14,895 nt of DNA from DASPKX01 sp035627835. GTDB taxonomy: Bacteria > Verrucomicrobiota > Verrucomicrobiia > Limisphaerales > SXQI01. Location: the NCBI GenBank assembly GCA_035627835.1, contig DASPKX010000013.1, forward strand, positions 1 through 14,895. The letters are read 5' to 3'. Made by a program: the position numbers and the translations under genes. This document shows, piece by piece, positions 8,120 to 13,816 of this stretch (position 1 is the first letter of the stretch; the number at the start of each line of letters is the position of its first letter). The notes under the pieces are model-generated. The model was given only the letters and a program-made list of their open reading frames with translations, did no database searches and was not told the DNA's origin.

Positions 8120-8146
8120 CGGCTGCCGTCTCACGGGCGGCAGCCG
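8120..8146. repeat. Inverted repeat 4: long GC-rich hairpin with 3-nt loop
   Basis: CGGCTGCCG (8120-8128) pairs with CGGCAGCCG (8138-8146) perfectly. Three further inner pairs, two of them G-T in plus-strand RNA, close a CAC loop. It ends 42 bases before the oligopeptidase start codon and would be in that gene's leader if transcription starts upstream of it. Confidence 0.7.
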
Positions 8147-8188
8147 CTTTCGTCTTCCAATTTTCCCCACTTCACCCCAAAAACGGCC

Positions 8189-10288
8189 ATGCGCATCCCC
8201 CTGCTATTGATTGTCGCGCTCAAGCTGGGTTTCATCTGCGGCGTGCTCGCCCAATCTGAGAAACCGCCTATTGCCAAACGCGAACCCAAGGAAATCGTCA
8301 CCCACGGCGACCGCCGCGTGGATGATTACTTTTGGCTCCGCGATAAGACCAACCAGAATGTCATCTCCTATCTGGAAGCGGAGAACACCTACGCCGATGC
8401 CTTTTTGCGCCCCACCGCCCCCCTGCAGGAGAAGCTCTACAAGGAGATGCTCGGCTACCTTAAAGAAGACGACAGCTCAGCTCCCCTGAAGCTCGGTGAG
8501 TTCTTTTACTATCATCGCACCGAGAAAGGTAAGAACTACCGTATTCATTGCCGAAAGAAGGGATCTCTTAGCGCCCCCGAGGAGATTGTTCTCAATGAAA
8601 ATGAGTTAGCCAAAGGGCACGAGTTCTTCAGCGTCGGGATCTTCGCACCCAGCGACGACAACAACATCCTCGCCTACAGCACGGACACGACGGGGTACCG
8701 CCAATACACCTTGCGCTTCAAAGATCTGCGAACAGGAAAAATCCTGCCGGACACGGCGGAGCGTGTGCAGTCCTTTGCGTGGGCTCCTGATAACAAGACC
8801 GTTTATTTCACAACGGAGCACGCGGTCACCAAACGCAACGATGAGGCTTATCGGCTAACTCTCGGGCAGAAGCCGGAAAAGCTTTTCTCCGAGCCTGATG
8901 AACTCTTCGACGTTTGGCTTACCCGCTCGAAAGACCGCGAATACATCTTCGTCGTCTCCGAGAGCAAATTGAGCACAGAAGCACGTTTCCTCCCTCTCCA
9001 GAACCGACCGGCGGCGCTCACTGTTCTTCAACCGCGCAGCGCCGAGCACAAGTATTTCCCGGAGCATCGCAAGGGCCGTTTCGTCATCCGCACCAACGAT
9101 AAAGCGAAAAACTACCGAATCGTCACAGCCCCAGTGGATCGCGCCGACAAGGATCATTGGGAGGAATTGGTGCCTCACAACCCGGATGTCAAAATCGATG
9201 ACCATGAAGTCTTCGCTGAGCACCTTGTGCTCGCCGAACGGGAAGGAGGCCTGGAGCGCTTGAGGATCTTCGATGCCAAACTTCAGAGTCACATCGTCAG
9301 CTTGCCCGAACCCGCTTACTCACTGGCCCTGGACCAGAATCCAAACCACCAAACCGCCAAGCTCCGCTTTCAATACGAATCGTTTGTGACGCCCGACTCC
9401 GTGTTCGAATATGACATGAACACGCGTGAGCGAACGCTATTGAAGGCTCTCGAAGTCCCCGGCTACGACAGCGGGAAATACACTTCAGAACGCATCTTTG
9501 CGACTGCATCGGACGGCGTGCGAATCCCCTGCTCCGTCGTTTACAAACGCGGGGTGAAGCTGGATGGCACGGCGCCGCTGATGCTGATCGGATACGGTTC
9601 CTACGGCTACCCACATCCTGTTTCCTTCAATTTTTCCCGTCTTCCAGCTCTGGATCGGGGCGTCATTTACGTGGTCGCCCATATTCGCGGCGGCGGAGAG
9701 CTTGGCGAACTGTGGCGCGAGGCGGGTCGCATGATGCAGAAACGCACCACCTTTACCGACTTCATCGCCTGCGCGGATCATCTGATCAAAGCCAAATACA
9801 CCTCCTCAGACCGTTTAGCTATTCAAGGAGGAAGCGCGGGCGGGCTGCTGATGGGCGCGGTCATCAACCAACGCCCGGACCTCTTCCGCGCTGTGGTCGC
9901 TTACGTCCCATTCGTCGATGTGCTCAACACGATGCTGGATGCCACCCTCCCGCTTACCACCAGCGAATACATCGAGTGGGGCAATCCAAACGAGAAACCT
10001 GCCTACGACTACATGAAGACCTATTCGCCTTACGACAATGTGAAGGCGCAAGCGTATCCCGCGATGCTCGTTCGCGCCTCTTACAACGACAGCCAGGTTC
10101 CGTATTGGGAAGCGGCAAAATGGGTCGCCAGGCTGCGCGCTCTTAAGACAGACAAGAACGCCCTTCTGCTAAAAACCAACATGGGCGCCGGCCACGGCGG
10201 AGCCTCGGGTCGGTACGATCACTTGAAAGATGTCGCTTACGACATGGCCTTCGTCCTTACTCAAATCGGGGCCGAACCCCGGCCTTAA
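8189..10288 (+). CDS. ptrB: Oligopeptidase B (protease II), S9A family, with predicted signal peptide
   Basis: This serine peptidase of the prolyl oligopeptidase family (699 residues) cleaves short peptides, classically after Arg or Lys. Residues 1-21 resemble a signal peptide ending in VLA, though K12 interrupts the hydrophobic core. A beta-propeller covers about residues 80-430, and the alpha/beta-hydrolase domain about 440-699. The catalytic triad is S549 in GGSAGG, D634 in NDSQV and H669 in GHGG. Its spacing of 85 and 35 residues equals that of E. coli PtrB (S532, D617, H652). Other strong matches are YGSYG, RGGGELGELW, INQRPDLF, VPFVDV and TYSPYDNV. Of the four acidic residues credited with dibasic specificity in enterobacterial enzymes, only E593 is retained; the others are P477, S479 and I595. 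I start at the ATG at 8189 because it begins the signal peptide; no good Shine-Dalgarno precedes it. The acyltransferase gene starts 8 bp after its stop, implying one transcript. Confidence 0.94.
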   Translation: MRIPLLLIVALKLGFICGVLAQSEKPPIAKREPKEIVTHGDRRVDDYFWLRDKTNQNVISYLEAENTYADAFLRPTAPLQEKLYKEMLGYLKEDDSSAPLKLGEFFYYHRTEKGKNYRIHCRKKGSLSAPEEIVLNENELAKGHEFFSVGIFAPSDDNNILAYSTDTTGYRQYTLRFKDLRTGKILPDTAERVQSFAWAPDNKTVYFTTEHAVTKRNDEAYRLTLGQKPEKLFSEPDELFDVWLTRSKDREYIFVVSESKLSTEARFLPLQNRPAALTVLQPRSAEHKYFPEHRKGRFVIRTNDKAKNYRIVTAPVDRADKDHWEELVPHNPDVKIDDHEVFAEHLVLAEREGGLERLRIFDAKLQSHIVSLPEPAYSLALDQNPNHQTAKLRFQYESFVTPDSVFEYDMNTRERTLLKALEVPGYDSGKYTSERIFATASDGVRIPCSVVYKRGVKLDGTAPLMLIGYGSYGYPHPVSFNFSRLPALDRGVIYVVAHIRGGGELGELWREAGRMMQKRTTFTDFIACADHLIKAKYTSSDRLAIQGGSAGGLLMGAVINQRPDLFRAVVAYVPFVDVLNTMLDATLPLTTSEYIEWGNPNEKPAYDYMKTYSPYDNVKAQAYPAMLVRASYNDSQVPYWEAAKWVARLRALKTDKNALLLKTNMGAGHGGASGRYDHLKDVAYDMAFVLTQIGAEPRP

Positions 10289-10296
10289 AATCGCCC

Positions 10297-11520
10297 ATGC
10301 AAACGAACCCTCCCGCAACATCTTCCACAAGCGGCCCCACGCGCCTCATGTCCTTGGATGCGCTGCGGGGTTTCGACATGTTCTGGATCCTCGGCGCGGA
10401 CTCCATCGTTCACGCCTTGCAACAAATGTCGCGAAACCCCGCGACAAATTTTCTGGCGGATCAACTGACCCACAAGGACTGGCAAGGCTTCGCGTTCTAC
10501 GACCTCATCTTCCCGCTCTTTGTTTTCATCATGGGTGTGTCGCTCGTGTTCTCGTTGTCGCGCGAGCGCGAGCAGCATGGCAACGCTGGAGCTTTGAAGC
10601 GCATCTTCCGCCGCTTCTTTCTTTTGTATGCGCTGGGTATTTTCTATTACGGCGGGTTCGCCAATTCTTTCGAGCAAATGCGCCTCGTTGGCGTGCTTCC
10701 TCGCATTGCTACCGCCTACTTGTTTGCCGCCATTCTTTTCACCTGCTTCAAGGCCCGAGGGCTGGCGATTGCCTGCGTCACATTGCTGCTTGGGTATTGG
10801 GCTCTCATGGCGAACATCCCCATCCGCGACATCGACCTCGACAAGGAACCACTCGCGGTGCTTGCGGCCCAGCATGGGACGACCAATGCCCATGAGCTTT
10901 ATCTCCGCACCACCAATTATGTGAGCGGTGTTTATGATTCCGGGCGCAACGTCGCGAACCATTTCGATTTCCTTTATCTGCCTGGTCGCAAGCACGACGG
11001 GAACTACGACCCCGAAGGTTTGCTCAGCAGTATTCCCGCAGTCGCCACCGCGCTGCTGGGTGTGCTCTGTGGGTTGCTTCTTCGGAATCCAGGCATCGCT
11101 GACGCACAGAAGGTGAGGATGCTCGCCCTTGGCGGTGTGGCCGCTGTCGCCCTTGGGTGGCTTTGGGGAATCCAATTCCCTGTCATTAAAAAAATTTGGA
11201 CATCGAGTTATGCCCTCGTCGCTGGCGGGTACAGCGCCCTGCTGCTCGCCCTTTTTTATTGGCTCGTGGAGGTCCGCCAGCTGCGGCGCTGGACAACTCC
11301 GTTCGTCTGGATCGGCACGAATGCCATCACTGTTTACCTGGCCAACAACCTCCTGGACTTCGACCGTGTTGCGAACCGCTTGTTCGGCGGAGAGATCAAG
11401 AGCGCGCTTAATGGCGCTCTGCCAGGCTTGGGCGAGCTATTGATCGTTGCCGGGGGACTCAGTCTCGGCATCCTTTTCTGCGGATGGCTTTACCGGCGTA
11501 AGATATTTCTGCGGCTTTAA
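10297..11520 (+). CDS. HGSNAT/NagX-like multispanning membrane acyltransferase (DUF5009-type)
   Basis: This 407-residue integral membrane protein has about ten hydrophobic segments (roughly 68-88, 107-121, 131-150, 154-171, 243-263, 275-291, 308-325, 335-352 and 380-399, plus one near 22-42). It resembles bacterial homologues of heparan-alpha-glucosaminide N-acetyltransferase, which in animals moves an acetyl group from acetyl-CoA across the membrane onto glucosamine. Matching elements are SLDALRGFDM (19-28), DLIFPLFVFIMG (69-80), GVLPRIA (132-138), YDPEGLLSSIPA (237-248), KKIWTSSYALVAGG (298-311) and WIGTNAITVYLANN (338-351). H59 (HKDWQG) aligns by eye with the catalytic histidine of HGSNAT (HAPWNG). 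The acceptor in this bacterium is unknown; amino sugars of glycans or peptidoglycan are possible. The gene sits 8 bp behind oligopeptidase B. Its TAA stop (11518-11520) overlaps the pyrF stop on the other strand. Confidence 0.88.
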   Translation: MQTNPPATSSTSGPTRLMSLDALRGFDMFWILGADSIVHALQQMSRNPATNFLADQLTHKDWQGFAFYDLIFPLFVFIMGVSLVFSLSREREQHGNAGALKRIFRRFFLLYALGIFYYGGFANSFEQMRLVGVLPRIATAYLFAAILFTCFKARGLAIACVTLLLGYWALMANIPIRDIDLDKEPLAVLAAQHGTTNAHELYLRTTNYVSGVYDSGRNVANHFDFLYLPGRKHDGNYDPEGLLSSIPAVATALLGVLCGLLLRNPGIADAQKVRMLALGGVAAVALGWLWGIQFPVIKKIWTSSYALVAGGYSALLLALFYWLVEVRQLRRWTTPFVWIGTNAITVYLANNLLDFDRVANRLFGGEIKSALNGALPGLGELLIVAGGLSLGILFCGWLYRRKIFLRL

Positions 11521-12230
11521 GCAGTTCGAGAAATCGACGCCAAAACCTCTTGTGCCGCCGCCGCAGGATCTGCAGCCGCGTAAATTGGGCGGCCCACCAC
11601 CAGGTAGGTTGATCCAGCCGAGATCGCTTCAGCCGCGCTCAACGTCCGTTTCTGATCATCACTTCGGGGGCCTGGAGGCCTTATGCCGGGCGTGACCAGC
11701 GCCACATGGCTTGGCAGCAACTGCCGCAGAGTGGTGACTTCTAAAGGCGAGCAGACGAGGCCTCGCAGACCGGACTTCACCGCCAGCGCCGCCAATCGCT
11801 CCACTTGCCGGGCAGCGTTAGCTTCGCAGCCAACCTCGCTCAGTTCATTGCTGTCCATGCTAGTCAGAACCGTGACGCCAAGAACTAGAGGCGCTGTCCG
11901 GCTCATTTGCCGCGCGGTCTGCTGCGCCGCATCCTCTGCAGCCTTCATCATTTCCGAGCCGCCGCAAGTGTGGATCGTCAGCATCTGCACATCCAATCTC
12001 ACAGCGTTGCTCACCGCCTTGGCGACGGTGTTGGGAATGTCGTGAAACTTTAAATCCAGGAACACCTGGGCTCCCAACGCGCGCAACCGGCGCACGATCT
12101 CTGGCCCGGAAGCCGTGAACAACTCGCTTCCCACCTTGAACGCTCCAACGTGCGGTGTGACCGCCTCCGCCAATCGCAGAGCCGCCTCCATCTCCGGAAC
12201 GTCCAGCGCAACAATAATTGGATTCCGCAT
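11517..12230 (-). CDS. pyrF: Orotidine 5'-phosphate decarboxylase
   Basis: The enzyme decarboxylates OMP to UMP, the last step of de novo pyrimidine synthesis, as a cytoplasmic TIM-barrel dimer. The 237-residue length is typical of the group that includes B. subtilis PyrF. Active-site residues are all visible: D10 in VALDV, K32 in FKVGSELF, and the catalytic charged network D59-K61-D64 in FLDLKFHDIPNTV. The phosphate-binding residues follow, with GIRP (182-185) and R214 in VVGRPI (211-216). The start at the ATG at 12230 gives the usual short N-terminus, with no clear Shine-Dalgarno upstream. It is convergent with the acyltransferase and diverges from the Gfo/Idh gene across 122 bp. No other pyrimidine gene is adjacent. 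Confidence 0.96.
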   Translation of the reverse strand: MRNPIIVALDVPEMEAALRLAEAVTPHVGAFKVGSELFTASGPEIVRRLRALGAQVFLDLKFHDIPNTVAKAVSNAVRLDVQMLTIHTCGGSEMMKAAEDAAQQTARQMSRTAPLVLGVTVLTSMDSNELSEVGCEANAARQVERLAALAVKSGLRGLVCSPLEVTTLRQLLPSHVALVTPGIRPPGPRSDDQKRTLSAAEAISAGSTYLVVGRPIYAAADPAAAAQEVLASISRTA

Positions 12231-12281
12231 GGCAGATTTTGAGCGAGGAATGCCCGCGATTACAACGGAAATGCGCCCATT

Positions 12282-12315
12282 CAGGGTTGACCCTGCATTT
12301 TTCGAGCGATACGCT
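12282..12315 (+). promoter_or_regulatory. Candidate promoter with an overlapping palindromic operator, upstream of the Gfo/Idh gene
   Basis: TTGACC (12287-12292) matches the -35 consensus at five of six positions. Exactly 17 bp later comes TACGCT (12310-12315), a weak -10 with three of six matches. Transcription would begin near 12322, about 30 bases before the start codon. The -35 is embedded in a perfect interrupted palindrome, CAGGGT-TG-ACCCTG (12282-12295), which could be a repressor site. This is pattern matching only. Confidence 0.35.
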
Positions 12316-12352
12316 TGCTGAACAATCCACCTTGGAACAACGCATTTATTCT

Positions 12353-13714
12353 ATGGAGAAATTACCTTTAACCCGCCAATCCAGGCGCGAATTTATTCAG
12401 AAAACCGCAGGCGCCGCCGCTATTGCCGCCGCTGTAAACCAATTCAAAACCCCAGTTTACGGCCAGAACCAGGCCCCTTCACCAGGACGAGTTCTTGGCG
12501 CGAATGACCGCATCGTCGTTGGCTTCATCGGCGTCGGCGGGCAGGGCATGGCCCACGTGCGCAGCCAAAAAGATCATGCGCAGGAAAACAACATCGCCAT
12601 CGCCGCAGTGAACGACGTTTGGACCAAGCGCGTTGAAAACGCCCGCGCGCATGTCGGCGGCGACTGCAAAGGCTACGCTGATTATCGGCAAATGCTCGAT
12701 CGCAAGGACATCGACGCGGTCAGCGTTTCAACCGTGGACCATTGGCATACGAAAATCACCGTCGATGCCTTGAACACCGGCAAGCACGTTTATGTGGAAA
12801 AGCCAATGACGCGCTACCTCGATGAAGCTTTTGAAATCGAAGCTGCCGTCAAGAAAACCGGCAAGATCCTCCAGGTCGGCTCCCAAGGCTGCTCCGACGC
12901 GAAGTGGCACAAAGCCGCTGAATTGATCCGCGCCGGCAAGATCGGTAATCTCGTCCTGGGCCAGGGCTCCTACATGCGCAACAGCCCTAAAGGCGAATGG
13001 AATTACAACATCGATCCCGACCTCACCGAGCAAAACATTGATTGGAAGGCCTGGCTCGGCCCTGTGAAGAAGAAGGTTCCATTCGACAAGGACCACTACT
13101 TCCGCTGGCGCAAATATTATCCTTACTGCTCCGGGCTCCTCGGCGATCTCTTCCCGCATCGCTTGCATCCGCTCATGCTCGCCACGGGCGCTCCTGAGTT
13201 CCCAACCCGCGTGGTCGCCATTGGCACCCGGAAAGTTGAAACGGACAAGAACACGCCGAACACCTACATGCGCGACGTGCCTGAGAACATTCAGTGCCTC
13301 GCGGAGTTCCCAAGCGGCTTAACTCTGTTCGTGACCAGCAGCACGATTAACGAGCGCGGCATCGAAGACATGATCCGCGGGCACAAAGGCACTCTTTACA
13401 TGGCTGGCAACCGCGTTCGCTTGCTGCCAGAGCGGCCATTCGCGGATGACATCGAGGAAGAGGATCACACCGGCCTCAAGCCAGGTGAAGATGTCGCGGT
13501 CCACGAAAAGAATTGGTTTGATTCAATCCGCGCCAACAAACAGCCAAACGCCGGCATTGACCTCGCCGTCAAAGTTCAGACTGTCATCTCTCTCGCGGAA
13601 ATGTCTGACCGTCTCGGCATTGCGTGCTCCTTCGATCCGAAGACCCGCAAGATCACGACCGGCGATAACAAGACCGTGAAGCCGATCACTTACGGCACGC
13701 TCCCGCTCTCGTAA
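12353..13714 (+). CDS. Tat-exported Gfo/Idh/MocA family NAD(P)-dependent oxidoreductase
   Basis: This sugar- or polyol-type dehydrogenase family protein has 453 residues. The N-terminus carries a twin-arginine signal (SRREFIQK, R11-R12, then an alanine-rich stretch to about residue 29). That implies folded export with a bound nucleotide cofactor, as is common for this family in Verrucomicrobiota and Planctomycetota. The Rossmann domain covers about residues 52-170, with the dinucleotide loop GFIGVGGQGMA (57-67) and the family motif EKP (149-151), in which K150 is the usual catalytic lysine. A C-terminal alpha/beta domain follows, with DLFPHRLHP (265-273) probably contributing the catalytic histidine. 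The substrate cannot be read from the sequence. I start at the ATG at 12353 because it begins the Tat signal; the ORF extends upstream to 12218, but that part overlaps pyrF and the promoter region. There is no obvious Shine-Dalgarno. An intrinsic terminator follows. Confidence 0.93.
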   Translation: MEKLPLTRQSRREFIQKTAGAAAIAAAVNQFKTPVYGQNQAPSPGRVLGANDRIVVGFIGVGGQGMAHVRSQKDHAQENNIAIAAVNDVWTKRVENARAHVGGDCKGYADYRQMLDRKDIDAVSVSTVDHWHTKITVDALNTGKHVYVEKPMTRYLDEAFEIEAAVKKTGKILQVGSQGCSDAKWHKAAELIRAGKIGNLVLGQGSYMRNSPKGEWNYNIDPDLTEQNIDWKAWLGPVKKKVPFDKDHYFRWRKYYPYCSGLLGDLFPHRLHPLMLATGAPEFPTRVVAIGTRKVETDKNTPNTYMRDVPENIQCLAEFPSGLTLFVTSSTINERGIEDMIRGHKGTLYMAGNRVRLLPERPFADDIEEEDHTGLKPGEDVAVHEKNWFDSIRANKQPNAGIDLAVKVQTVISLAEMSDRLGIACSFDPKTRKITTGDNKTVKPITYGTLPLS

Positions 13715-13736
13715 TCACACCGATCATCGGAATTGC

Positions 13737-13768
13737 AAGCCCCGCCACTAGGCGGGGCTTTTGCTTTT
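13737..13768 (+). terminator. Rho-independent terminator after the Gfo/Idh gene
   Basis: AAGCCCCGCC (13737-13746), loop ACTA, and GGCGGGGCTT (13751-13760) form a perfect 10-bp stem that runs into a T-rich tail (TTTTGCTTTT). It starts 22 bp after the oxidoreductase stop codon and separates that gene from the HEAT-repeat gene. Confidence 0.93.
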
Positions 13769-13778
13769 AACCCTCAAG

Positions 13779-13807
13779 CTGGAAAGCCTCCGCCGCTGGG
13801 GTATAAT
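13779..13807 (+). promoter_or_regulatory. Sigma-70-type promoter for the HEAT-repeat gene
   Basis: A perfect TATAAT (13802-13807) lies between the preceding terminator and the next gene. The hexamer 17 bp upstream, CTGGAA (13779-13784), matches the -35 consensus at only three positions. The expected transcription start is near 13814, only about three bases before the ATG at 13817, so the transcript would be almost leaderless. Confidence 0.6.
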
Positions 13808-13816
13808 CCGCCTACA

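Larger units (their letters stand above)
7883..8188. other. Divergent intergenic region between pyrD and oligopeptidase B with four tandem inverted repeats
   Basis: This 306-bp stretch must hold the promoters of both flanking genes. No protein-coding frame in it looks real: an in-frame TTG at 8099 would extend the oligopeptidase upstream with 30 residues that do not resemble the family. Next to pyrD there is an A/T-rich tract (about 7931-7947). A TATATA sequence near 7985-7990 could serve as a -10 box on either strand, but I found no convincing -35 partner. From 7995 to 8146 the region contains four inverted repeats in tandem, listed separately. No tRNA or known riboswitch was recognised. Confidence 0.7.

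Noticed and set aside
8099..8188. 30-residue N-terminal extension of oligopeptidase B from a TTG start
   Set aside because: It would run through the palindromic repeat 4 and place extra residues ahead of a normal signal peptide.
10285..11175. 296-codon open frame on the minus strand opposite the HGSNAT-like acyltransferase
   Set aside because: It is antisense to a well-matched membrane protein, with low-complexity charged composition and no family signature.
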